This document shows positions 15,764 through 24,506 of a DNA stretch of 64,000 bases, in pieces. The DNA comes from CBDBZL01 sp031399025. Its GTDB lineage: Bacteria > Pseudomonadota > Alphaproteobacteria > Sphingomonadales > Sphingomonadaceae. Under the pieces are notes generated by a model. That model had not been told where the DNA came from. It saw nothing but the letters and a program-made list of their open reading frames with translations, and ran no database searches. Each line of letters begins with the position of its first letter. Positions within the stretch are counted from its first letter, which is position 1. The position numbers were made by a program, and so were the translations under genes. The stretch covers positions 1 to 64,000 of the forward strand of contig JANNOJ010000044.1 of NCBI GenBank assembly GCA_031399025.1, read 5' to 3'.

Positions 15764-18241
15764 TCAAAAGCGGTACGAAAGGGCCATGCCCCACTCACGC
15801 GGGCGGCCATAATAGCCTTCGTCATAGCCGAACGCGGTGACCGGCAGCAGCGTTGTGAAATAGGTCTCGTCGAAGGCATTGGTGACGAACGCCGTGACGC
15901 CGAGCCCATCTTCCAGGTCCAGCGTCGCCCGGAAATTGGCCACCCAATAGGCCGGGGTCGCCAACTCGCGCTGGGTCACGACATACCCGTTGGCAGAATC
16001 TACCGGGGTCGTGACCGTTGTCCCATTGTAGAATTGCACCACCGAATCGCGCGTAAGATTATAGAGCTCTTTCCAGGTCTTGCTGCGATAGTTGGCGTCG
16101 CCGCGCAGCGTCAGGCTGGCTTGTGGCGTTAGGTCGAAGCGATATTGCCCGCCCAGGTTGAGCGTCCATTCGGGGGCGTCGGGCAGTTCGTCGGTGATCT
16201 GGAAGTTGGGATCGGTGGTGGGAATATCGGTGTAGGTATTCGACAGCCAACCCACCGAGGCGTTAAGGTCGAGTCCCCGGACCGGCCTGGCGACCAGCTC
16301 GGCTTCAAGGCCGCCGAGCCGATTCTCGCCTGCATTGATGACCTGCAGCGAGAAGTTGGGCTGGAGTGTCGTCAGCTGGATGTCCTTGTAGTAGCTGAGG
16401 AAAGCGGCGAGGTTGAAGGTCATGCGGCGGTCGAAGAACTGCGTCTTGGCGCCCAGTTCAAAGGTCTCGATGGTTTCCGGATCGAACGGCTCCTCGGCGC
16501 GGTTGGTGGGGGTCGGTCGTGGACTCCAGCCGCCGCTCTTGAAGCCGCGCGCATAGCTGGCATACAACAGCACGTCCTCGTTTGGCTTGAAATTGACCCC
16601 TGCCTTAGGCGTGAAGGCGCCCCATCCCTCTTCCAGTGTCCGACCGGTCGTCCCGTCTGCGAGACAGGTGTAGCAATCGGTGACGTTGCCGAACGGATCG
16701 GTATAGGTATAATTGTTGAAGACGAACCGCTGGTACAGCCGCTTCTTGTCGTAGCTGTAGCGCCCGCCGAGCACGAAGCTCAGCTTCGGGGTGGCCTCGA
16801 ACGTCGCCTGGCCGAACCCGGCCCAGGTCGTCGTCCGGATGGTTGCATAGGGCCGCCAGTCGAGATTGGTCGTGCCCCTGGTGATATCCGTTATCGGGCT
16901 GATAAGCTGGACGAAATTATCGTCCGCGGCATGTTCGATCATGTAATAGCCACCCAAAATCACGCTCAGGCGGTTTTCGAGTGCGGATAGCGTCAGGGTC
17001 CCTTCCTGGCTGAACTGATCCTGCGTCTGGGCGTTCTGCGTTTGCACGATCGTGTAGGGAGAATGATCGCCGTCACGCCCGAACTGGGCATTGGTGTCAC
17101 GATAAGCGGTGATGCTCTTGAACGTCACCTCGTCGCCAAGTGACCCCTCGATGGTGATCGAGCCGCCCCACACTTCGGAATCGTTGTTGACGTAGCCGGT
17201 CCCGTTGCTGCGGAAGCGACTGTCGGTAATCCAGCGCCCGTCGAACCGCGAATCCGCGGCAAGTCCGAGCGAGGCATTGGCACTGGGCGCGGCGACGCCG
17301 TTGAACAGGTCGATCAGGTCAGTCGGGTTGGAGGGCGTGGGATCGAAGCCGAGCGTCGTCGACGGATCGGCGATGACCTGTTCGGACGGGACGACGTTGA
17401 CCAACGCGCCCGGTGCGCCATTCTCGTCCTTGGTGCTGTAATCGGCCTGCGCCAGTACATCCCAGCCCTCCGCCGGAACGAAGCGCAGCGCGCCTCGGAT
17501 GGCCTGCACGTTCTGATCGCCGAGATCGACGCCATCGTCGCGGATCATGAAGCCGTCGCGCCTCAACGAGGCGGCCGACAGCTTGAGCGCCAGGCGGTCT
17601 TCGATGAGCGGGATACTGAAGAATGCCTTGGCATCGAGCCGGTTATAGCTTCCGACGGTCAGTTCGAACGAGCCCAGCGTCCGGCGCAGATCGGGCATCT
17701 GGGTGACGACATTGATCGCCCCGCCAATGGTATTCTTGCCGTACAAGGTACCCTGGGGCCCGCGCAGCACCTCGATCCGTTCGATATCCGACAAATCGAG
17801 GTTGGCTCCGACCGAACGCGCCAGGTAGACGCCATCGACATAGAGCCCGACCCCGGGATCGTTCGGGAACAGAAAGTCGTTCTGGCCGACCCCGCGAATG
17901 TAGATCGATGCCGAAGCGCCCGCACCGTCGGCGCGCCCCGGGTTGATTTCCAAATTGGGAATATAGCCCTTCAGGTCCTGGATCTCGCCGAGCCCGCGCG
18001 TCCGCAGCGCTTCTGCGGAAAGGGCGCTGACGGCGAGAGGCGCATCCTGAAGCCGTTCGCGCAACCGGTTGGCGGTCACGACGATATCGGTCACGCCCTC
18101 ACTTGAATCTGCGCCGGCTGGCGCGGGTTCCGCATTTTGTGCGGTGGCGGCGCCTGGATAAATCGACCCGAGGACAAGTACCGCAAGTCCCACGCTGCGG
18201 GGAAACCGTTGCGTGACGCTATTGCTCCGTTGCCCAGTCAT
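15764..18241 (-). CDS. TonB-dependent receptor
   Basis: Outer-membrane receptor of 825 residues with signal peptide and plug: D-I-V-V-T-A-N-R-L-R-E-R-L-Q-D-A-P as TonB-box-adjacent start, then Y-I-R-G-V-G-Q-N-D, V-L-R-G-P-Q-G-T-L-Y-G-K-N-T-I-G-G-A-I-N and a 22-strand barrel ending in G-M-A-L-S-Y-R-F. This subgroup is abundant in sphingomonads and takes up varied organic compounds. ATG 18241 is preceded by a strong GGAGGGG 9 bases away, so it is preferred over an in-frame ATG at 18268. First gene of a four-gene unit with barrel protein, SDR and VOC. Confidence 0.92.
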   Translation of the reverse strand: MTGQRSNSVTQRFPRSVGLAVLVLGSIYPGAATAQNAEPAPAGADSSEGVTDIVVTANRLRERLQDAPLAVSALSAEALRTRGLGEIQDLKGYIPNLEINPGRADGAGASASIYIRGVGQNDFLFPNDPGVGLYVDGVYLARSVGANLDLSDIERIEVLRGPQGTLYGKNTIGGAINVVTQMPDLRRTLGSFELTVGSYNRLDAKAFFSIPLIEDRLALKLSAASLRRDGFMIRDDGVDLGDQNVQAIRGALRFVPAEGWDVLAQADYSTKDENGAPGALVNVVPSEQVIADPSTTLGFDPTPSNPTDLIDLFNGVAAPSANASLGLAADSRFDGRWITDSRFRSNGTGYVNNDSEVWGGSITIEGSLGDEVTFKSITAYRDTNAQFGRDGDHSPYTIVQTQNAQTQDQFSQEGTLTLSALENRLSVILGGYYMIEHAADDNFVQLISPITDITRGTTNLDWRPYATIRTTTWAGFGQATFEATPKLSFVLGGRYSYDKKRLYQRFVFNNYTYTDPFGNVTDCYTCLADGTTGRTLEEGWGAFTPKAGVNFKPNEDVLLYASYARGFKSGGWSPRPTPTNRAEEPFDPETIETFELGAKTQFFDRRMTFNLAAFLSYYKDIQLTTLQPNFSLQVINAGENRLGGLEAELVARPVRGLDLNASVGWLSNTYTDIPTTDPNFQITDELPDAPEWTLNLGGQYRFDLTPQASLTLRGDANYRSKTWKELYNLTRDSVVQFYNGTTVTTPVDSANGYVVTQRELATPAYWVANFRATLDLEDGLGVTAFVTNAFDETYFTTLLPVTAFGYDEGYYGRPREWGMALSYRF

Positions 18242-18387
18242 GCTACAAATCCCCTCCGGGCGGATCACTGCCGCTCATGTTGTTCGAGTGCCGAGATGGG
18301 GCAAACCACGCCACAATCCAATAGCGGAACATACCCATGCGCTTGGCGACTTCGGTGGCCTCGATGGGTCCGCACTGGAGGGCGAGG

Positions 18388-19452
18388 ATGAGCGGTTGGC
18401 AGCCTACGACCAGCGAGTCGGTTCGGGACCGTGTGCTAGCGTGTAGTGGCGAGAAAGAGATCGCCGATGGATTGCTTCGGCCTGTCGCTCATATGGTCCA
18501 CGCCGAATCAGCAACGATCTTGGACTTCAAACGTGGCGGCAGCGGCGAAATTGCCCTTGAACGCAGCTGGTCGCACCGACTTTCGCAGCACTGCCAGGAC
18601 GAATACTCCAATCGCTATTTCCTCAGCGACCCCATGGTGCGCTCGCACATGCGCGGCGCGCTGATGGCACCCGATCGGGGCAAGACCGCAACGGTCTTCG
18701 GGGTAACCGATGTCGGTGCGCTCTGCGCCGAACATGCATCGGCTGCTGCGGACGACTATTACCGCGCATTCTGGCAAGCCAACGGCTTTGAACATCTGCT
18801 GGTGTTCGCATTCTGGCTTCCCGCACTACCCGATCACGGCCTCATCGCGGCATTTCACCGACCGCAGGGAACACGACCGTTCGGGAAGGATTCCATCGCG
18901 AAGGCGCGCTCGATTGCACCGGCGGTCGGTTCAGTCCTCGGGAACGTGCTGTTGGCCAACGAACTCGAACGCGCCAATACGGTGCGCGACGCGCTCGCCT
19001 TGTGCCTGGAGGACTTTGGCTTTTCGGTTCTCGACGAGCATCAGCGCGTCATCTTCGCCAACGAAACGGCTGAACGCCATTGGGTCGGGGCGGTGTCGAA
19101 CCCTTCGTTGCGCCAATACATCACCAACCGCAGGTCTTCGGCTCACGCCCCGCAACAGCGGTTCGGGCAGATAAAGATTCTGGCGGAACGGTCGGTCGGA
19201 CCGCGCGACCGGATGGTGCTGACCTCCGCGATCACTGATAGCACGGGTGTGTCGATACGGTGCAAGTCGTACGGGCTCACCATGCGCGAAATCGAAGTCG
19301 CCTCCCTGCTTTGCGACGGCCTGAGCAACCCCGAGATCGCGGGAGTGCTTGAACTTAGCGTTCGTACCGTCGAGAACCATTTGCGCACGATCTTTCGTAA
19401 GACCTGTGTCGAAAGCCGTACCCGCCTGATACGCAAGCTGCTTGCCGCATAG
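18388..19452 (+). CDS. LuxR-type transcriptional regulator
   Basis: 354 residues. The C-terminal 65 residues are a LuxR helix-turn-helix: L-T-M-R-E-I-E-V-A-S-L-L-C-D-G-L-S-N-P-E-I-A, then S-V-R-T-V-E-N-H-L-R-T-I-F-R-K. The N-terminal ~200 residues resemble the ligand-binding half of LuxR regulators found beside TonB receptors in sphingomonads, with Y-F-L-S-D-P-M-V-R and H-R-P-Q-G-T-R-P-F, but no acyl-homoserine-lactone triad was recognised. Start ATG 18388 has GGAGGG 5 bases upstream; earlier ATGs lack one. It is divergent from the receptor operon and next to the cupin, so it probably senses the cluster's substrate. Confidence 0.85.
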   Translation: MSGWQPTTSESVRDRVLACSGEKEIADGLLRPVAHMVHAESATILDFKRGGSGEIALERSWSHRLSQHCQDEYSNRYFLSDPMVRSHMRGALMAPDRGKTATVFGVTDVGALCAEHASAAADDYYRAFWQANGFEHLLVFAFWLPALPDHGLIAAFHRPQGTRPFGKDSIAKARSIAPAVGSVLGNVLLANELERANTVRDALALCLEDFGFSVLDEHQRVIFANETAERHWVGAVSNPSLRQYITNRRSSAHAPQQRFGQIKILAERSVGPRDRMVLTSAITDSTGVSIRCKSYGLTMREIEVASLLCDGLSNPEIAGVLELSVRTVENHLRTIFRKTCVESRTRLIRKLLAA

Positions 19453-19538
19453 ACCGCGTGGGGCGATAGCGGAACTCACCCATGGCAGCGTTGCATCGAC
19501 GTGGGTAATGGGTGCAGGTCGCTAGTCGGAGAATACGC

Positions 19539-20012
19539 ATGTCCGCGAATGCCGCGCTTGCCCAGGTTTCACCCGAATTCCACACTGCACACATGTCGCA
19601 GATGACGGATGTCGGCGCGCTGGAATGGATTCCCTTTCCGCTGGCGGGCACATTCTTCAAGCCATTGCACCTTGCCGACGCCAATGGACGTGCGACGTTC
19701 TTGCTCAAGATTCCGGCAGGCGTGAAGGCCGATCCGCACAAACATCTGGCATCCGTGGAAGCCTATATCATTCAGGGCGGATTTACCTATCCTGGCGAAG
19801 GATCGGTGAGGCAAGGCGATTACGTCTGCGAGCCTTGCGGTGTGGTCCACGAGCCTGGCCCCGATGGCGACGTCGATCTGATCATGTTCGTGGTGGCTCA
19901 TGGTCCGGTACAAGGGGTGAACCCAGATCAGTCGCTCGGTGGCGTGATTGACAATGACCTCATCTATGCATTCGCAAAAGCTGGTAACCAGCATCATCAT
20001 CTTCGGCGTTGA
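19539..20012 (+). CDS. cupin-domain protein, 2,4'-dihydroxyacetophenone dioxygenase-like
   Basis: 157 residues, single cupin fold. The metal motif reads P-H-K-H-L-A-S-V-E-A-Y-I-I-Q-G with later V-H-E-P in the second motif, giving a His-His-Glu-His type site. The length and the E-W-I-P-F/F-K-P-L-H opening resemble ChrR-like cupins and 2,4'-dihydroxyacetophenone dioxygenase, which cleaves a C-C bond next to a ketone with non-haem iron. True substrate unknown. ATG 19539 has TCGGAG 8 bases before it. It lies downstream of the LuxR gene on the same strand and is probably part of the same catabolic module. Confidence 0.8.
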   Translation: MSANAALAQVSPEFHTAHMSQMTDVGALEWIPFPLAGTFFKPLHLADANGRATFLLKIPAGVKADPHKHLASVEAYIIQGGFTYPGEGSVRQGDYVCEPCGVVHEPGPDGDVDLIMFVVAHGPVQGVNPDQSLGGVIDNDLIYAFAKAGNQHHHLRR

Positions 20013-20464
20013 GTTTGCTGTCGTCGGCGAGCGAGATAGCTTCACGAACGATATTCGCGGCCGCGACATGGTTGATGAGCAACAGAGCGGGTTTGATCGT
20101 TACTCGCAAAGCTTCGGGTCTCATTTTAACCTTCGACTAGCGTAACCAGTTCTGCATAGATCGTCGGGTGACGCGACATTCACGGTGGGCGGCGATGGCT
20201 GCTCCAATCATCGCCCCGCCCAACCAATCGCGCAGAATATTCTCGAGCAAAATGATCCCTCTGGCTGATCCCCAGCAGAAGCGAAGTCGCGTCTTGAAGC
20301 GCCGGCCGCGGCAATCCCCTTGGTCGCTCGCAATGCAAGCCCCCGATTGACACCCCAACACGGCGCGCGATAGACCCGGCCTCACGGGCCGACGCGGACG
20401 CCCGTCCAGACGGCGTCTCGTCCAAGTCCGCTCCACCGCGCCTGCGGGCGCCGGGAGCGCGCAT
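20013..20464. other. 450-base gap without a recognisable gene
   Basis: Six-frame reading finds no frame with family resemblance. The first ~150 bases are markedly AT-richer than the rest, fitting the end of an acquired segment, after which base composition returns to the high-GC background. The minus strand has a 99-codon open frame, but its composition is that of a chance frame in GC-rich DNA. The last part probably holds the promoter of chrA. Confidence 0.4.
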
Positions 20465-21676
20465 GTGGATCAAGCGAACGTAACCTACGGGCCGCCCGCC
20501 ATCGGCTTGGCCGCGTTGTTCACCAAGTTCCTCGGCTTCGGCGCGCTCGCCTTCGGTGGCCCGGTGGCGCAGATCGCCATGATTCGCACCGCCCTGGTGG
20601 AAGAGGAGCGCTGGATCGATCGGCCACGCTTCAACCGTCTGCTCGCCGTGCTCCAGGTGCTGCCCGGCCCCGAGGCGCACGAATTGTGCGTGCACCTGGG
20701 CATGATGGCGCGCGGGCGGATCGGCGGGTTGCTCGCGGGGCTGGGCTTCATGCTGCCGGGCCTGGTGCTGATGCTGCTCGCCGCCTGGCTCTATGTCGGC
20801 TTCGTCGCCGGCCGCGCCGACCTCGCCGGCGTACTGCTCGGCATCCAGGTGGCCGTGCTGGCGATCATCTTGCGCGCCGTAATTCGCATCGGCCAGCATA
20901 TCCTGGAGGATCGGCTGCTGTGGGCCATCGGCGTCGCCGCCCTGGTCGCCACGCTGGCCGGGGTGCCGTTCTGGATTACGCTGGCGGCGGGCGGAGCGAC
21001 CTATGCCCTGTCCCATCGCCCATGGCTGGTGGCGCTCGTGCTCGCCGCCGCCGCGGCGCTGGCCGCGCTCGCGCTGCCGACGCCGTTCGGCGACGTCGCC
21101 GCGAGCCCCGCCGGAGCCCGGCAAGGCCCGGGAGCCGATCTCGCCACCCCCGCGGCGCTGTTCCTCGCCGGCCTCAAGGGCGGGCTGCTCACCTTCGGCG
21201 GCGCCTACACCGCCATCCCCTACGTGCGCGCCGACACCGTGGGCCGCGGCTGGGTCGACGACGCCACCTTCCTCGACGGTATCGCGCTCGCCGGCGTCCT
21301 GCCCGCGCCATTGGTGATCTTCGCCACCTTCGTGGGCTATGTCGCGGGCGGGTTGGCGGGGGCCCTGGCGATCACCGCGGGCATGTTCCTGCCCGCCTTC
21401 GCGTTCTCGATGATCTTCTACGAACGGCTCGAACAGATCGTCCACAATCGCGCGCTGCACCGCCTGCTGGCCGGGGTGGCCGCGGCAGTGGTCGGCGTCA
21501 TCGCCGCCACCCTGGCGCAACTCACCCTCTCGCTCGCCCCCCGCATCGCCGAGCCGGTGCTCGCCACTGCGCTGTTCGCCCTCGCGCTCGCCGCAGTGTG
21601 GAAGCTCAAAGGCAGGTGGGTAACGCCGGCGGTCCTGGCGATCGGCGGCTTGGCCGGCTGGGCCTTCATGGCCTGA
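20465..21676 (+). CDS. chrA: chromate efflux transporter ChrA
   Basis: 403 residues with two homologous CHR halves and about 10-12 membrane segments. The first half has F-G-A-L-A-F-G-G-P-V-A-Q-I and V-L-P-G-P-E-A. The second has G-G-L-L-T-F-G-G-A-Y-T-A-I-P-Y-V. These are the signatures of long-chain chromate ion transporters, which expel chromate using the proton gradient. GTG 20465 starts the family-conserved N-terminus. No chrB or chrR regulator is adjacent, so the substrate assignment rests on family only. The next gene starts about 110 bases later on the same strand. Confidence 0.9.
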   Translation: MDQANVTYGPPAIGLAALFTKFLGFGALAFGGPVAQIAMIRTALVEEERWIDRPRFNRLLAVLQVLPGPEAHELCVHLGMMARGRIGGLLAGLGFMLPGLVLMLLAAWLYVGFVAGRADLAGVLLGIQVAVLAIILRAVIRIGQHILEDRLLWAIGVAALVATLAGVPFWITLAAGGATYALSHRPWLVALVLAAAAALAALALPTPFGDVAASPAGARQGPGADLATPAALFLAGLKGGLLTFGGAYTAIPYVRADTVGRGWVDDATFLDGIALAGVLPAPLVIFATFVGYVAGGLAGALAITAGMFLPAFAFSMIFYERLEQIVHNRALHRLLAGVAAAVVGVIAATLAQLTLSLAPRIAEPVLATALFALALAAVWKLKGRWVTPAVLAIGGLAGWAFMA

Positions 21677-21786
21677 TGCGATCCCGGGCCAGCGTTGCGC
21701 CAGCCTCGCGCCGCGCGAAGCCTTGGGCTCACGCATCCTGCGCTTGGGCTGGCGGTTGCGCGATCGAGGCGTTAGCCCCGGGGGTG

Positions 21787-22755
21787 ATGCGCTGCGCAGA
21801 TTCGGCCCCCCGCCTCGCCCTCCTCACCGCCCTGGCCGCGACGAGCCAGGTTGCCGCGCCAGCCGCGGCGGCGCTGCCCGATCCGGTCAGGGCCATGATC
21901 CAGGCGGCCATCGCCACCGGCGACCCGGCGAAGGTGGCCGCGGTGGTGGAGGCTGCCAAAACGGTCAGCCCCGCCGATGCAGCCGAGATCGACGGCCTGC
22001 AGGAAGCCTTCCAGCGCGGCCAGCGCGAGCTTGCGGCCGCGCGCCAGACGCAGGAGCAACAGACGATCCGCCAGGCCGGCCTGTTCGAACGCTGGGAGGG
22101 CAGGGGGCAGATCGGCGCCTCCCAATCTTCCGGCAACAGCCAGAGCGCGGGCATCACCGTCCAACTCGACCTGGAGCGCGTGGGCATCGGCTGGCGGCAC
22201 AAGCTGCGCGCGGCGATCGATTTTCAGGAAGCCAACGACATCACCACGCGCGAGCAGTATTTCGTCAGCTACGAGCCCCGCGTCGACGTCAGCCCGCGCC
22301 TGTTCGCCTATGCCCTGGGCCAATGGGACAAGGACGAATTCCAGGGCATCCGCAACCGCTATGCCGTGTCGGGAGGGCTGGGCTATCAGGTGCTTGCCGG
22401 GCCTGCCTTGCAGCTGTCGGTCAAAGCCGGGCCGGCGTGGCGGCGGACCGAGTATTCGACCGGCTCCGGGGAGAGCCGGCTCGCCGCGCTGGCTGGAATC
22501 GACCTCGACTGGCAAATTGCCCCCGCGCTCAAGCTCACGCAGGACAGCGAATTGGTCGCCGAGGGCGGCGGCACCGCCACCGCTTTCTTCGACGCCAACA
22601 ACACCACGGTGCACCTGGTGACGGGCCTTGAAGCCGGCATCCTGGCTTCGCTCACGGCGCGGCTGTCCTACGACATCGAATACGACAGCAACGCGCCCGG
22701 CGACGCGGCCAGCACCGACACGCTCAGCCGCCTCACGATCGTCTACGCCTTCTGA
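21787..22755 (+). CDS. DUF481 domain-containing outer-membrane protein
   Basis: 322 residues. Signal peptide 1-29 (L-L-T-A-L-A-A-T-S-Q-V-A-A-P-A-A-A-A), a short helical stretch rich in Ala/Gln (about 30-105) and a C-terminal beta-barrel of the DUF481/YdiY type. The barrel has alternating strands such as Q-I-G-A-S-Q-S-S-G-N-S-Q-S-A-G-I and ends in R-L-T-I-V-Y-A-F, with the terminal Phe typical of outer-membrane barrels. Function unknown; YdiY in E. coli is acid-induced. ATG 21787 is chosen because the signal peptide begins there; an earlier in-frame ATG at 21676 would add an Arg-rich tail. Confidence 0.82.
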   Translation: MRCADSAPRLALLTALAATSQVAAPAAAALPDPVRAMIQAAIATGDPAKVAAVVEAAKTVSPADAAEIDGLQEAFQRGQRELAAARQTQEQQTIRQAGLFERWEGRGQIGASQSSGNSQSAGITVQLDLERVGIGWRHKLRAAIDFQEANDITTREQYFVSYEPRVDVSPRLFAYALGQWDKDEFQGIRNRYAVSGGLGYQVLAGPALQLSVKAGPAWRRTEYSTGSGESRLAALAGIDLDWQIAPALKLTQDSELVAEGGGTATAFFDANNTTVHLVTGLEAGILASLTARLSYDIEYDSNAPGDAASTDTLSRLTIVYAF

Positions 22756-22757
22756 GC

Positions 22758-22889
22758 TCACAGACGGGGATGGCGGGAATGATCAGCCGCGCCGCCGGGC
22801 GCGCCGATCGCGGGAGGGGAGGCGCGGATCAGCCCTTGGGCCGCCAGCTCGTTAAGCACCCGGATCAGCGTGGGCCGGCGCACCGACAT
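22758..22889 (-). pseudogene. winged-helix regulator remnant (Crp/Fnr-like recognition helix)
   Basis: A 43-codon minus-strand frame begins with S-V-R-R-P-T-L-I-R-V-L-N-E-L-A-A-Q-G-L-I-R. This matches the recognition helix and following helix of Crp/Fnr-type or similar winged-helix regulators. No DNA-sensing domain or preceding HTH helix is present, and the frame upstream runs into a tandem repeat. After Leu-Ile-Arg it continues into low-complexity sequence. It most likely is the tail of a lost regulator gene. Confidence 0.35.
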
Positions 22890-22896
22890 TGTCCTC

Positions 22897-22930
22897 GCTG
22901 AAGCTCAAGGCACGCTGAAGCTCAAGGCAC
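22897..22930. repeat. 17-base tandem duplication
   Basis: The unit GCTGAAGCTCAAGGCAC occurs twice back to back (22897-22913 and 22914-22930), perfectly. It lies directly upstream of the truncated winged-helix frame on the minus strand. Replication slippage is the simplest explanation. Confidence 0.85.
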
Positions 22931-23045
22931 CGCTGTCCCTAATCAACCGGCCCCAGCGCCGTTTGGACCAGGGCTCGGCGGCGCACGGGACCGGCTCGCG
23001 GCAGCGGCGAAGGTCCGCCTTCTTCCGCTCAACCGCAACCGCGGC

Positions 23046-23639
23046 TCAGGGGATAGCGCGCGGGCTCGCCGGGGCGGTCGCCGGGCGGGTTTCCACCGGG
23101 TCGCTAACGTCGCTCACCAGGTGGTCGAACAGCGTCTCGTAGTGCTTCATCGCCTGGCGCAGCTCCTCGGTGGTCGCCTCGCCGCGGTTTTGCCGCAGGG
23201 TTATCTCGTTGCCGGCACGATAGTGCCGTGCGGTCTCGGGGTGGTGCACTGTGAGGTCCTCGTACCGCCGGTCGAAATCGGCCATCGGGAAGCCGCGCGC
23301 CTGCATCATCTTGGTCAGCATCCGGTCCGCATGCAGCACCGCTTCGGCCGGGCTGTCGACGAACACCGCCTTGACCTCGTGCCACTCGGTCGCAAAGCCG
23401 TCGCGTTCGCCCGTGGTGAGCGGGCGAATGTCGAGTTCCTTCACCCGCCGCTCGCGGGCGACGAGATTGGCCTCGGCCGGACCCCGCCCCCCGGACGCCT
23501 CCAGAGTGCGCTCGTATTCGTCGCCGTAGCGCGCGCGCAGGGCGTCGCTGCGCCGGCGCTGCACGGTCAGCCAGATGGCGATGATGACCAGCAGGATCAG
23601 GCCGATCAGGACGGCGATCAGGATTTCGCTTTGAGACAT
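23046..23639 (-). CDS. membrane-anchored protein of unknown function
   Basis: 197 residues. One N-terminal membrane segment (about 5-27, I-L-I-A-V-L-I-G-L-I-L-L-V-I-I-A-I) is followed by R-R-R, placing the soluble part in the cytoplasm. The soluble domain is helical and charged, with V-K-E-L-D-I-R-P-L-T and M-L-T-K-M-M-Q-A-R-G-F-P. Similar proteins are found across Alphaproteobacteria without a known role. ATG 23639 was taken because the membrane segment starts there; a 10-codon extension is possible but crosses the upstream stem-loop. Confidence 0.75.
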   Translation of the reverse strand: MSQSEILIAVLIGLILLVIIAIWLTVQRRRSDALRARYGDEYERTLEASGGRGPAEANLVARERRVKELDIRPLTTGERDGFATEWHEVKAVFVDSPAEAVLHADRMLTKMMQARGFPMADFDRRYEDLTVHHPETARHYRAGNEITLRQNRGEATTEELRQAMKHYETLFDHLVSDVSDPVETRPATAPASPRAIP

Positions 23640-23652
23640 TGCACCTCTCCTT

Positions 23653-23681
23653 GTCCCGTGCCCCTTCAAGGGGCCTGGGAC
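23653..23681. other. strong stem-loop in leader of the 23046-23639 gene
   Basis: GTCCC (23653-23657) pairs with GGGAC (23677-23681), and inside it GCCCC (23660-23664) pairs with GGGGC (23670-23674) around the loop TTCAA. The two helices are joined by a 2x2 internal loop. It lies 14 bases upstream of the start codon of the minus-strand gene. No T-run follows, so it could be a leader structure rather than a terminator. Confidence 0.45.
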
Positions 23682-23730
23682 CTGCTGGGTTGCTAACGTC
23701 GCCTAAGCCACTTGTGTCCCGCTGGGCCGG

Positions 23731-23755
23731 GAAAAGCGCGGATTGTAGGCTTTTC
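23731..23755 (-). terminator. possible terminator after the lipoprotein gene
   Basis: Inverted arms GAAAAGC (23731-23737) and GCTTTTC (23749-23755) enclose an 11-base loop, about 35 bases after the stop of the minus-strand lipoprotein gene. On that strand the stem ends in CTTTTCCC, a weak T-rich tail. The stem is short, so this is a moderate prediction. Confidence 0.3.
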
Positions 23756-23787
23756 GCGCGGTCGAATGCCGACCGGGACCGGTTGCG

Positions 23788-24342
23788 TCAGTCCTGCGGG
23801 GCAGGTGCGGTGTCGGTCGGCCCGGCGGCGGTCGGTGCGATGTCGCTGGATGCGGTAGGTGCGATCGGCGCGACCGGCTCGCCCGGGCGGGCGGCATCGC
23901 GCCGGAACTGCGACGAGACGGTGATCTGGTCAGCCGAGGCATCTGCCGAACCGAGGCGGAAGATGGCCCCATCGGCAACCGAGAAATAGGCCGGCTGGCC
24001 GCCGATATCCTCCAGCTCCAGGCGCCGGTTGTCGTCCATGCGCGTGTACGAGCCGGTCGAGACCGTCCCGTCGGGCGCGGTGTAGGTATAGGTGTCGTCG
24101 GCCGCATCGAGCGCGAGCCGTTCGGTGCCCTCCTCGGCTTCACGCGAATAGGTGCCGGCGAACTGGATCTCGTCGAGCGCGTTCTGCGGCACGTCGGGCA
24201 GGGGATCGGCCGCCACCTCGTCGAGCCCGGGCACCTGGGTGTCCATGGGCACGGCCCTGCTCTCGTCGGCGGGCGTGGTCTCGCCGCATCCGGCGAGTAG
24301 GGCCAGCGGCGCGGCGGCGGCAAGGGTTAGGAAGGTGCGCAT
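23788..24342 (-). CDS. lipoprotein of unknown function
   Basis: 184 residues. Type II signal peptide with lipobox L-L-A-G-C-G (Cys near residue 19). Mature protein: an Asp/Pro-rich linker, then a small beta domain (about 60-125) with A-G-T-Y-S-R-E, Y-T-Y-T-A-P-D-G-T and a tail rich in Ala, Pro and Thr. Such proteins in sphingomonads are of unknown role. ATG 24342 has a GGAG 7 bases upstream. Codes alone on its strand, with about 165 bases to the carboxylase gene upstream. Confidence 0.78.
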   Translation of the reverse strand: MRTFLTLAAAAPLALLAGCGETTPADESRAVPMDTQVPGLDEVAADPLPDVPQNALDEIQFAGTYSREAEEGTERLALDAADDTYTYTAPDGTVSTGSYTRMDDNRRLELEDIGGQPAYFSVADGAIFRLGSADASADQITVSSQFRRDAARPGEPVAPIAPTASSDIAPTAAGPTDTAPAPQD

Positions 24343-24506
24343 CGAATTCTCCTGGATGTCGGCGGAAGAACGGCGCGCGTGCACGGCGGTTTCCGCTGCC
24401 GCGGCACAAACCAGACCCGAACCGATCTGCCGAACCAATCGCGAAGCGGCCTCAGGCCGCAGCGATCGGCGCCTGGGCGCACCAGGCGGCGGCGCATCGG
24501 GCGCGG

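Noticed and set aside
20137..20436. 99-codon minus-strand frame with L-L-E-N-I-L-R, reminiscent of aconitase
   Set aside because: One short motif match only, the flanking residues do not fit aconitase, and the frame is Arg-rich as expected by chance.
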